Source: Nitrospira sp. UBA6493 (lineage in GTDB: Bacteria; Nitrospirota; Nitrospiria; Nitrospirales; Nitrospiraceae). From it: a DNA stretch of 64,000 nucleotides. Below, piece after piece: positions 31,246 to 38,981 of the stretch. How positions within the stretch are numbered: position 1 is the first letter of the stretch; every line of letters begins with the position of its first letter. Made by a program: the position numbers and the translations under genes. The notes beneath the pieces are model-generated. The model saw only the letters and a list, made by a program, of their open reading frames with translations, was not told the origin of the DNA and made no database searches. Where the stretch lies: positions 52,793-116,792 of the forward strand of contig DJMJ01000002.1 in NCBI GenBank assembly GCA_002435325.1, given 5' to 3'.

Positions 31246-33936
31246 CTAGGCTCGTTCGATACTGACCCATGCATGTTTGAACGACGGAACACCGGTTGTT
31301 GCATCCACCTGCAACGCCATTAAATCCTTGACTGGCGGCTCATTGAAATGCTCCGGGAAGAAACAGGTATTCGGCGCGAGCGAGGCTTCCGCTTGCACGC
31401 CCAGCTGGAGCGATCCCCGTTCCGATGTCACGCGTACCTTTGAACCGTCCTGGATTCCCAGCCGTTCCATATCTTGCAGATTCATCCGTAGCTTGCCCGT
31501 GTTCGGCGCGATCTTGATCAGACCGAGCGCTTCGGTGGACATCTTGCCCGAGTGGGTGAGCTGCTGGCCCATCACCAATGCGAAGGGCCGCTTCGGATCT
31601 GTGGTGGTGGGTGCGATCCGATAGCGGGTCTTGACCTCAACCGCATAGCCGTTGGCGAGATACGCATCCGGTTCCGGAGTCACTTTGCGCGGCTGGCCGA
31701 GGTTGTAATATCCTGGGAGCAGCTTCATGATTTCGGCCTGAATGTCGTTGGCCGATTCGTATGGCCATTGGGCGCCCAAGGCATTGGCCAGGGCGGTCAT
31801 GATATGCCAGTCCGGAAGACTCTCACCGATCGGATCCATTGCTTGGCGGACTCGGAGAACGCGGCCTTCAAGATTCGTGAAGGTGCCATCTTTTTCGGCA
31901 TAAGTGCAGGCCGGGAGAACAAAGTGCGCGCGGCGTCCGGTCTCGGTTAAAAAAGGATCCTGTACGACGAGCAGTTCAAGTTTATCTAGCGCAGTTCTCA
32001 CTTCCATCGAGGCCGGCAGTGTGCCCAATGGATTCTCGCCGAGTATATACAAGGCCTTGATCTGGCCGCTCTTGCAGCGCTTCAGAATGTCAATGAGATT
32101 GGCCCCGCCATTAGTCGGAAGGGTAACATCCCAGGCTTTGCCGAATCGCTTACGTGCAGCCGTATCCTCATACCGGGATTGGCCCGGCAGGAATTCAGGT
32201 GCGACCCCCATATCGACGGCGCCTTGTTCGTTTGGTTCTTCTGTGACGGTGTTCACTCCACAGCCCGGCTTGCCCAATTTGCCGGTAATCCAGGCGAGGT
32301 CGATGAGTTTCAGCACGTTCTGGTAGCCATCCGCACGGCGTACGATGCCTTCGGCGCAGAGGATGATCGAGCGTGGTGCTTCCGCCATAATGGCGGCGAT
32401 CTCCCGATAGGTTTCTACGGAAATACCGGTTTGAGTCGCCAAATGGTCAAACGACAAGCCTGCAACGGCACTCTTCAAGGCCTCAAACGCCCGAGGGTGT
32501 TTCTCGACGGCGGTTTCGTCTATCAGGTCGTGCTCGATCGTGGCCTTCACCAATCCGTCGATTACCAGACTTTCTGTTCCCGGCTTAATCAGGAAGGGAT
32601 GCGACGCCAGCTTGGCGATGTTCGTGACGGCTGAGTCAAGCACCACTACTTGGGCGTTATACACACGGATCGCTTCTTTCACCCGGACGGCGGTCAGCGG
32701 ATTGGTCTCAGTCAGGTTTGAACCGATCAATAAAATAGCTTTGGCTTTTGTAAGATCTTCCCAGTCATTGGGGGTTCGCCCGAAGCCGAGCGCATGCCGC
32801 GTGGCATGGACAAAATTCATATGTCCATAGCGCGCACTGCTGTCCAGCTGATTGGTGCCGATGACGGCGCGCATGAGTTTTTGGAATAGATAGAGTTCTT
32901 CGTTCGTACAGCGGGCCGTGATTAATCCGGCAATGGCGTCGCTGCCGTGCTTTTCCTTGATGGCGGCGAGGCGATCCACGACCTGATGCATGGTCTCGAG
33001 CCAGGGCTTCGGCACAAGTTGGTTGTTCTCACGCACGAGCGGCTGGGTGAGGCGGCTCTTTCCGTCGAGATATTCGAAGCCGAAGCGCCCGCGCACACAA
33101 AGCCCGCCATGCCCCTTTGCCGTTTCCGAACGATCGCCCCACTTGTTTTTCCAGGATAAGGGCGAGGTCACACGGATGACTTCGGAGTCTTTCGTTTCCA
33201 GATATAGCTGGCAGCCGTCGCCGCAGTAGTTGCAGGTGCTTGTCGTCTTCTTCATCTGCCAGGGCTTGTAGAGATACTTCGAATACTTGTTCGTGATGGC
33301 GCCCACCGGGCAGACAGCGAGGCAGTCGCCGCAAAATTCGCAGGAGAGCGGGAGATCGCCTTTGGCCACCACTTGGTTGAAGCCGCCTTTCTTCATGAAT
33401 TGCAGCGCATCGATCATGAGCACGTCTTTGCAGACGTTGATGCACTCGGCGCAGGCGATGCACCGGTTCATGTTGAAGTCGAGCACAATGCTGCGGGTGT
33501 CTTCCGGAATAAACTTTTGCTTGGCATTGGCCAAATTTGTGACGCCATGCTGAAAGGCCATGTCCTGCAGTTCGCAGTGGCCGTCGGCATCGCAGACCGG
33601 GCAATCCAGCGGATGGACGGATAGATGTTTCTCGACCGCTTTCTTGCGGGCCAGGAACAGGTCTTCACCTTCCGTCCGGATCACCATGCCGGCGGTGGCT
33701 TTCGCGGTGCAGGAACGGACCGGGGCCTTTTTGCCCTCCTGCATGACGAGGCACATGCCGCAGGAGCCGAAGGGGTCGAAGGTATAGTGATAGCACATGG
33801 CTGGGATGATCTTGCCCGTGCTGGAAATGACGTCGTAGAGCGACACACCGTCTTTTGCGGAGACGGTCTTGCCGTCGATGGTCAATTCGATGGACGCCGC
33901 TTCGACGTCCGGATTTGTAGCTGGCTTGAGACCCAT
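31246..33936 (-). CDS. nuoG: NADH-quinone oxidoreductase subunit G (896 aa)
   Basis: Largest peripheral subunit. In order it has an N-terminal 2Fe-2S domain (FGSCGMCLVM), the His-Cys 4Fe-4S motif (HPLDCPVCDADGHCELQD), two further 4Fe-4S motifs (CIACAECINVC and CEFCGDCLAVCPVGAI) and a molybdopterin-oxidoreductase domain beginning with CNYCGDGCQLYLETKD. This last CxxCxxxC start suggests the extra cluster N7 is kept. The C-terminal part (VRVTSERGSLQLGVQAEASL) is the molydopterin-dinucleotide-binding fold. No nuoE or nuoF is present next to it, so the electron entry partner may be ferredoxin rather than NADH. It is 36 bases from nuoD. Confidence 0.95.
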   Translation of the reverse strand: MGLKPATNPDVEAASIELTIDGKTVSAKDGVSLYDVISSTGKIIPAMCYHYTFDPFGSCGMCLVMQEGKKAPVRSCTAKATAGMVIRTEGEDLFLARKKAVEKHLSVHPLDCPVCDADGHCELQDMAFQHGVTNLANAKQKFIPEDTRSIVLDFNMNRCIACAECINVCKDVLMIDALQFMKKGGFNQVVAKGDLPLSCEFCGDCLAVCPVGAITNKYSKYLYKPWQMKKTTSTCNYCGDGCQLYLETKDSEVIRVTSPLSWKNKWGDRSETAKGHGGLCVRGRFGFEYLDGKSRLTQPLVRENNQLVPKPWLETMHQVVDRLAAIKEKHGSDAIAGLITARCTNEELYLFQKLMRAVIGTNQLDSSARYGHMNFVHATRHALGFGRTPNDWEDLTKAKAILLIGSNLTETNPLTAVRVKEAIRVYNAQVVVLDSAVTNIAKLASHPFLIKPGTESLVIDGLVKATIEHDLIDETAVEKHPRAFEALKSAVAGLSFDHLATQTGISVETYREIAAIMAEAPRSIILCAEGIVRRADGYQNVLKLIDLAWITGKLGKPGCGVNTVTEEPNEQGAVDMGVAPEFLPGQSRYEDTAARKRFGKAWDVTLPTNGGANLIDILKRCKSGQIKALYILGENPLGTLPASMEVRTALDKLELLVVQDPFLTETGRRAHFVLPACTYAEKDGTFTNLEGRVLRVRQAMDPIGESLPDWHIMTALANALGAQWPYESANDIQAEIMKLLPGYYNLGQPRKVTPEPDAYLANGYAVEVKTRYRIAPTTTDPKRPFALVMGQQLTHSGKMSTEALGLIKIAPNTGKLRMNLQDMERLGIQDGSKVRVTSERGSLQLGVQAEASLAPNTCFFPEHFNEPPVKDLMALQVDATTGVPSFKHAWVSIERA

Positions 33937-33972
33937 GGCTCCGATCCTTGTATCTCTATCCGATCGACTCGC

Positions 33973-35217
33973 TTACCGATCGCACTCGCCCATCACGATG
34001 TCGTAGGTGCCGAACAACGTGATGGCGTCGGCGATCATGTAGCCGCGCGACATGTAATCAAATGCGCCCATGTGTATGAACGAAGGGGCGCGGATTTTCA
34101 GGCGATAGGGTTTCCCCCCGCCCGTACTGACGATATGGAACCCCAGCTCGCCTTTATGCGCCTCGGTTCCGCAGTAGATTTCCCCCGGAGGGGCGTTAAA
34201 ACCCTGGGAGAACAGCTTGAACTGCTGAATCATGGCTTCCAGGTTCGTGAAGACTCGCTCCTTCGGAGGCAGGGTCACACTGGGCACATCCGCCATGATC
34301 GGGCCTTCTTGCATCTGCTCAAGGCATTGACGAATGATTTTCACGCTCTCGTACATTTCCATGACTCGGATCCAATAGCGATCGTAGGTGTCGCCGTTCT
34401 TGCCGACGGGAACACTGAATTCGCATTTGGGATAGGCGGAATAGGGTTCGTATTTCCGTAGGTCGTAATCCACACCGGAACCGCGCAGGGTCGGACCGCT
34501 CAAGCCGAAGCTGACGGCGTCTTCTGCGGAAATGACCCCGACGCCCTTGGTGCGCGCGACCCAAATACGATTCTTTTCAAGAAACACGATGTATTCGTCG
34601 ATCTTAGGGGGGAAATAATCGAGGAATTGTTTTAGCTTGCCGAGCAACGAGGGGGTAAGGTCCCGCTCGACCCCGCCGATCCGGTACCAGCTGGTGGTCA
34701 ATCGTGCGCCGCAGAGTTCGTCAAACCAGTCCAATAGGATCTCGCGATCGCGGAAGCAATAGAAGAACACTGTCATCGCGCCGATATCCAGGGCCTGCGT
34801 CCCAAGCCAGAACTGATGGCCGATGATGCGCTGGATTTCCGCCACGATCGTGCGGAGGTACTCCGCCCGTTCCGGAACTTGCAGATTCATCAGCTTTTCG
34901 ACGGCGCGGCAATAGGCGAAGTTGTTGTACATCGCGCAGACGTAATCGAGCCGATCGGTATGCGGAATAAATTGATGGTAGGTGCCTTCTTCGGCCAGCT
35001 TTTCGACGCCGCGATGGAGATACCCCATGACCGGGGTCGATTTGACGAGGCGCTCGCCTTCGAGTTCCAAGATGACTTTGAGCACGCCGTGGGTGCTGGG
35101 ATGCTGCGGCCCCATGTTGAGCAGCAGCTCTTCCGTTCGCAGTGTCGGGAGCGTTTCGCTCTCCGGATGCTCCGGATCGACTTTATAAACGGTCGTTCTC
35201 TGGTCTTCGAATGCCAT
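33973..35217 (-). CDS. nuoD: NADH-quinone oxidoreductase subunit D
   Basis: The 49-kDa-type subunit that forms the quinone pocket with NuoB. Signatures are MGPQHPSTHGVLKVILELEG, HRGVEKLAEEGTYHQFIPHTD, GVDYDLRKYEPYSAYPKCEF and the C-terminal FDYMSRGYMIADAITLFGTYDIVMGECDR region (conserved Asp before the end). Length 414 is standard. It is a separate gene from nuoC, 14 bases downstream of it. Confidence 0.97.
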   Translation of the reverse strand: MAFEDQRTTVYKVDPEHPESETLPTLRTEELLLNMGPQHPSTHGVLKVILELEGERLVKSTPVMGYLHRGVEKLAEEGTYHQFIPHTDRLDYVCAMYNNFAYCRAVEKLMNLQVPERAEYLRTIVAEIQRIIGHQFWLGTQALDIGAMTVFFYCFRDREILLDWFDELCGARLTTSWYRIGGVERDLTPSLLGKLKQFLDYFPPKIDEYIVFLEKNRIWVARTKGVGVISAEDAVSFGLSGPTLRGSGVDYDLRKYEPYSAYPKCEFSVPVGKNGDTYDRYWIRVMEMYESVKIIRQCLEQMQEGPIMADVPSVTLPPKERVFTNLEAMIQQFKLFSQGFNAPPGEIYCGTEAHKGELGFHIVSTGGGKPYRLKIRAPSFIHMGAFDYMSRGYMIADAITLFGTYDIVMGECDR

Positions 35218-35231
35218 CGCTTGCCTGATTC

Positions 35232-35735
35232 CTACCGCGGAATTTCGTCTAGAAAATCAAACGTGTCTCGCCACCCTTTGCCGCGTAGCGGGAAGTCTTT
35301 CCGAAGGGGGTAGCCTTCGGTGTAATCGTCTGGCATGAGGATGCGTCGCAAATCTGGATGATTCCGGAAGCGTATGCCCATCATGTCATAGACTTCGCGC
35401 TCCATGAAGTCGGCGCCTTTCCAGATATCGGTTAAGGAGTCCACCACGCAATCTGACTCCGGTACACGGACTTTAAGTCTGATCCGTTGTCGCTTGCGAA
35501 TAGAATAGAACTCCCATACGACTTCAAAGCGTTCTTCATCGTCCGGCCAATCGACAGAACTCACATGCACAATGTAGTCGAAGTCCATTCCCGGATCGTC
35601 GTGAAGGAACCGGGCTACCTCATGCGCTGCATCTCTTGTCACGGTTACAGACACATCCCCGCGCCATTCGGTGGCGGAAACGAACCCGACTGGAAAGGTG
35701 TCCTGTACTCGTTGAGCCAAGAGGTGCATGGTCAC
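35232..35735 (-). CDS. nuoC: NADH-quinone oxidoreductase subunit C
   Basis: The 30-kDa-type subunit, 167 aa, with the family pattern FEVVWEFYSIRKRQRIRLKV, SLTDIWKGADFMEREVYDM, and MGIRFRNHPDLRRILMPDDY leading to GYPLRKDFPLRGKGWRDTF. It stabilises NuoD and NuoB in the connecting module. Its start is 3 bases after nuoB. Confidence 0.96.
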   Translation of the reverse strand: MTMHLLAQRVQDTFPVGFVSATEWRGDVSVTVTRDAAHEVARFLHDDPGMDFDYIVHVSSVDWPDDEERFEVVWEFYSIRKRQRIRLKVRVPESDCVVDSLTDIWKGADFMEREVYDMMGIRFRNHPDLRRILMPDDYTEGYPLRKDFPLRGKGWRDTFDFLDEIPR

Positions 35736-35738
35736 GAA

Positions 35739-36266
35739 CTATACCTTTAGGCTTTCTTTGACCTGGTCCGGTTGTTTTACGAAAACACGTTTTTGCATGA
35801 TACGTTCTTGTAGTTTCAAGATGCCGTCGAACAGCGCTTCGGGCGTAGGCGGGCATCCAGGCACATAAATATCGACGGGGATGAACCGGTCGACACCTTG
35901 CACCACGCTATAGCTGTCATAGATGTTGCCGGATGTGGCACAGGATCCCATCGCAATGACGTATTTGGGCTCCGGCATCTGGTCGTAAATCTTACGGATT
36001 ACCGGCGCCATACGGCGGCAGACGGTTCCAGCAACAATCATGAGATCGGACTGCCGTGGGGAAGCGCGAAACACACCGGCTCCATACCGGTCCATATCGT
36101 AGCGTGAAGATACCGCTGCAATCATTTCAATCGCGCAGCAGGCCAAGCCGAAGGTCATGGGCCAGAGCGAACCTTTACGGGCCCAGTTCACTGCTTTTTC
36201 GACCGTGGTCGTGATGACGTCGGGGGAGCCGTCCTTGTCCGGTCGTCCTAGCTGGATCAGTCCCAT
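35739..36266 (-). CDS. nuoB: NADH-quinone oxidoreductase subunit B
   Basis: Carries cluster N2, the last one before quinone. The tandem Cys pair is in GLACCAIEMIAA (residues 40-51), the further ligands in GSCATSGNIYDSYSVVQGVD and VPGCPPTPEALFDGILKLQE. The length of 175 is standard. The start overlaps the nuoA stop by 10 bases, a sign of translational coupling. Confidence 0.97.
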   Translation of the reverse strand: MGLIQLGRPDKDGSPDVITTTVEKAVNWARKGSLWPMTFGLACCAIEMIAAVSSRYDMDRYGAGVFRASPRQSDLMIVAGTVCRRMAPVIRKIYDQMPEPKYVIAMGSCATSGNIYDSYSVVQGVDRFIPVDIYVPGCPPTPEALFDGILKLQERIMQKRVFVKQPDQVKESLKV

Positions 36267-36640
36267 TCAAGCGCTCCCTTCCGCCACGCATAGACATAAG
36301 CTACGAGAAATAAAGCGATAAAGACCATCATCTCGACAAGTCCGATGATCCCGAGTTTTTCGAATACGACGGCCCAGGGATAGAGAAAAATGACTTCGAT
36401 ATCGAAAATAACGAACAACATTGCAAAGATATAGTACCGAACAGGAAATGGCATTCGCGCATCCGAGAACGGTTCGGAGCCGCATTCGTAAGTCGATAGC
36501 TTCTCCGGTTCGGGATATTTTGGTTGCACAAAATAGCTGATCACCAGCGTTACCACCCCGAACGCAAGAGCGATAAAGATGAAGAGCAGTATCGGAAAAT
36601 ATCGGGTCAAATACTCGAGGAGCAGGTCAAAACCGGTCAT
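36257..36640 (-). CDS. nuoA: NADH-quinone oxidoreductase subunit A
   Basis: First gene of the operon. I take the ATG at 36640 (MTGFDLLLEYLTRYFPILL, 127 aa) because the extra 27 residues of the longer frame to 36721 do not match the family. Three membrane helices and the conserved loop KLSTYECGSEPFSDARMPF with RYYIFAMLFVIFDIEVIFLY are seen. No strong ribosome-binding site is evident. The promoter region upstream is AT-rich and carries a large palindrome. Confidence 0.95.
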   Translation of the reverse strand: MTGFDLLLEYLTRYFPILLFIFIALAFGVVTLVISYFVQPKYPEPEKLSTYECGSEPFSDARMPFPVRYYIFAMLFVIFDIEVIFLYPWAVVFEKLGIIGLVEMMVFIALFLVAYVYAWRKGALEWD

Positions 36641-36749
36641 CGTTCTCGTCTCACAAGCTGTTGACCTAGAAAGAAGAGGGGAGATCTTAGTGCCGTGGTC
36701 TTTGGGATAGCAAGCGGACAAAGGACCTACGAAATGAGACCCGAAAGCC

Positions 36750-36781
36750 CTAGCTCAAGGTTATATATAATCTTGAGCTAG
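36750..36781. promoter_or_regulatory. 32-base palindrome upstream of nuoA, candidate operator or transcript hairpin
   Basis: CTAGCTCAAG at 36750-36759 is matched by CTTGAGCTAG at 36772-36781, and the centre TTATATATAA is itself palindromic. Only the pair 36760/36771 is mismatched (G facing T, a wobble pair in RNA). It lies 110 bases upstream of the nuoA start. With no T tract, I favour a protein-binding site. Confidence 0.65.
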
Positions 36782-37197
36782 AAACGATTATAAGTATAAG
36801 TATTACAATTACTTGCGCTTTGCTGTCTAGCAAAGTCCATTTGAAGCGTGACCGAATGAAACCCGTCTTGTGACCTTAAATAGGGCTTTGTGTGTTTCCT
36901 CATGTCTGAGGATCCGGGGGTAGTTTTTGGGAAGGTGGTATGCGGAGGTGGGTAGGCGGACCCTGCTGGGACTCGTCCCATTCCGATTCTAACGGCGACA
37001 GGGCCTTTGCTTTTCGCCGGCGATGAATTTGGGTTTCAATCCTCTGTTGCGGCGAGGATCGAGGGGGGTCGGAAGGTTGCGGTGTTGCCATGGAACAGGT
37101 TAGCCAATTCGTGAAGTTAAGCTGTCATAAAGATGTTCTCACGGTACCATCCCGTGAATTTCACCGTCAAACGCATGGGAGCGTTCTGCCATTATGA

Positions 37198-37225
37198 TTG
37201 ACAATACATCATCCTTTGCTATGGT
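37198..37225 (+). promoter_or_regulatory. sigma70-like promoter for the OmpA-family gene
   Basis: TTGACA (37198-37203) and TATGGT (37220-37225) are spaced by 16 bases. The predicted start near 37232 gives a leader of about 33 bases before the ATG at 37265, which is preceded by GAAGGA. Confidence 0.55.
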
Positions 37226-37264
37226 TTGCGAAGGGCAGTTTGTCTAAACAGAAGGACCCAACCC

Positions 37265-38848
37265 ATGAAAAACATGACACGAATCATTCTCGCAGTACTC
37301 TTGTCGTGGGGCAGCTTGCTACCAGGTGGAGTGATGGCTCAAACGCAAGAGGCTGAGTCGGTTCGGCTTGGCGAGGCCGCATTGGCTTATGCTGCCGGTT
37401 CTCTCCAGAAATCGACCCCGCGCGATGGTTTGGTCAATTTGATCACCGGTGATAATCAAGCTTCCGGCGCCCGGACAGTCCTTGGGGCGACGGGGTCGTC
37501 TCTCTATTTGAAACTGGACAACCCTCGTGACGTTGCGGTGGGCGATCTGTTCACCGTCTATCGACGCATACGCAAGGTATTTCATCCCGTGACGCACGAG
37601 TATCTTGGGTTCGTCACCATTCGGCTGGCGGTCGTGAAGGTTACGGATGTGGATGATGCCCTCACGACTGTGGACGTTGTCCGCAGCTATGGCGCGTTTG
37701 CCCCCGGGGATTTAGTGTACCGGTTTGTTCCTCCCGCTCCGCCGAGTGACGCTAGTTCCATCGGCGATCGTGGTGATGTTGGCGGGATGATCGTCAGTTT
37801 GCAAGCGGATCCACCGATGACCCTCGTAGCCCAACCGAATATAGTCTATCTCGATCGTGGTCAAGAAGATGGTTTAATGAAGGGAGATTTCCTGAATATT
37901 TATCGCAAGGGATTGGGAATTCCATCGCGCAAAGTCGGACAGCTCAGAATCATCTCAACGGAAGATCGGACGGCTACGGCCCAAATTATAAAAGCGACGA
38001 CGCGGATTATGGTGGGAGACCGGTATAAGTTGGTGGGTCATGCCGCGCCGGTCGCTCAGCCAGTCGAACTTTCCCCTGCTCCTGCTGCCTCTCAGCCGAA
38101 ACGAGTGATACCTGAAAATAGTGGCGCAACCGCCATTCCATCCGACGCCGTTGCGCGGAACTTGAAAGTTCAAGATGCGGCCGGCGCGAGCCGGCTGAAT
38201 CTTGGAGATGTGGCCAATCTGTTGCGATATGAGTCGGGTGAGGCTGCGATCAGGCCTGAAGGCTACAAAGTGCTGGATCAGTTAATTGAGTATCTGCAGT
38301 CCAGCGGGGACGGGCGCTTGATTCGTGTGGAAGGGCATACCGATAATCGCGAAATAGGGCCGTCGCTTAAGTCACGCTATCCGAGCAATTGGGAATTATC
38401 AAAGGCTCGCGCAAGCGGTGTTGTTCGATACCTGGTGGAAAAAGGCGGCGTGGATTCCAGCCGCCTTTCCTCCATGGGGTTTGGTGACAGCCGTCCGGCT
38501 GCGACCAACGGGACTGAAGAAGGGCGTACCAGCAATCGCCGAGTCGAGGTGGTGTTATACGCATCGGAATCGTCAGACCCCAAGGCCTCAGAACCTACAA
38601 CACCGAACACTGCCGGTCGGACGGAAACTGATTCATCAAGTTTGAGTGCGCGTGGAGATAGTGCGGCTGAGTCGGGTCCGGGGCAAGATGGCGCTCGGGC
38701 CCTTCCAGATACTACAGTGACATCGGGCCAGGATACTCTACATCGGGTCGATGCGGCAGGGACGCTTAATCTTCCTGCGTCAACAGGCCCGACCATGCCA
38801 GATCCTCCTGCCCAGGATTCGACCAAACCCTTGGCGCCAGCCCTCTAG
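37265..38848 (+). CDS. OmpA-family protein with C-terminal peptidoglycan-binding domain (527 aa)
   Basis: Start at 37265 (MKNMTRIILAVLLSWGSLLP) gives a signal peptide ending near VMAQTQ; the upstream extension does not. Residues 60-270 contain two related beta-rich modules (GDLFTVYRRIRKVFHP and GDFLNIYRKGLGIPSRKVGQ), each with a VGDRY- or GDLVYRF-like ending, suggesting LysM-like or FlgT-like repeats. An OmpA domain follows (about 320-440): YKVLDQLIEYLQSSG, IRVEGHTDNREIG, NWELSKARASGVVRYLVE and GRTSNRRVEVVLY. The last 80 residues are a low-complexity Ser/Pro/Asp tail. It probably ties the outer membrane to peptidoglycan. Confidence 0.88.
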   Translation: MKNMTRIILAVLLSWGSLLPGGVMAQTQEAESVRLGEAALAYAAGSLQKSTPRDGLVNLITGDNQASGARTVLGATGSSLYLKLDNPRDVAVGDLFTVYRRIRKVFHPVTHEYLGFVTIRLAVVKVTDVDDALTTVDVVRSYGAFAPGDLVYRFVPPAPPSDASSIGDRGDVGGMIVSLQADPPMTLVAQPNIVYLDRGQEDGLMKGDFLNIYRKGLGIPSRKVGQLRIISTEDRTATAQIIKATTRIMVGDRYKLVGHAAPVAQPVELSPAPAASQPKRVIPENSGATAIPSDAVARNLKVQDAAGASRLNLGDVANLLRYESGEAAIRPEGYKVLDQLIEYLQSSGDGRLIRVEGHTDNREIGPSLKSRYPSNWELSKARASGVVRYLVEKGGVDSSRLSSMGFGDSRPAATNGTEEGRTSNRRVEVVLYASESSDPKASEPTTPNTAGRTETDSSSLSARGDSAAESGPGQDGARALPDTTVTSGQDTLHRVDAAGTLNLPASTGPTMPDPPAQDSTKPLAPAL

Positions 38849-38864
38849 ACCATTCTTGTCCGTA

Positions 38865-38901
38865 AGCAGCCGGGATGCCATGTGGACGCATCCCGGCTGC
38901 T
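38865..38901 (+). terminator. Long hairpin terminator after the OmpA-family gene
   Basis: A perfect 14-bp stem (38865-38878 with 38888-38901, AGCAGCCGGGATGC and its complement) closes a 9-base loop. The tail CCATTTATATTT is only moderately T-rich. Located 16 bases after the stop codon. Confidence 0.65.
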
Positions 38902-38981
38902 CCATTTATATTTCCCGCGTCGCCTCAGCAAGCCACTGCCCTTTCGTTGTCCTGCCTTTTCTCGCGCTGCTACAATGCCGT

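Larger units (their letters stand above)
36641..37264. promoter_or_regulatory. Divergent regulatory region between nuoA and the OmpA-family gene
   Basis: About 620 bases without a convincing gene; short minus-strand frames at 36778-36981 and 36900-37091 lack ribosome-binding sites. The nuo-proximal part is AT-rich. It holds the 32-base palindrome at 36750-36781, a second perfect 7-bp hairpin CTTTGCT/AGCAAAG (36818-36824 with 36829-36835) and TATAAT on the minus strand at 36792-36787. The other end carries a sigma70-like promoter for the OmpA gene. Confidence 0.6.

Noticed and set aside
36778..37091. Short minus-strand frames in the nuoA/OmpA intergenic region
   Set aside because: No ribosome-binding site, unusual amino-acid composition, and the region is full of promoter-like and palindromic DNA.
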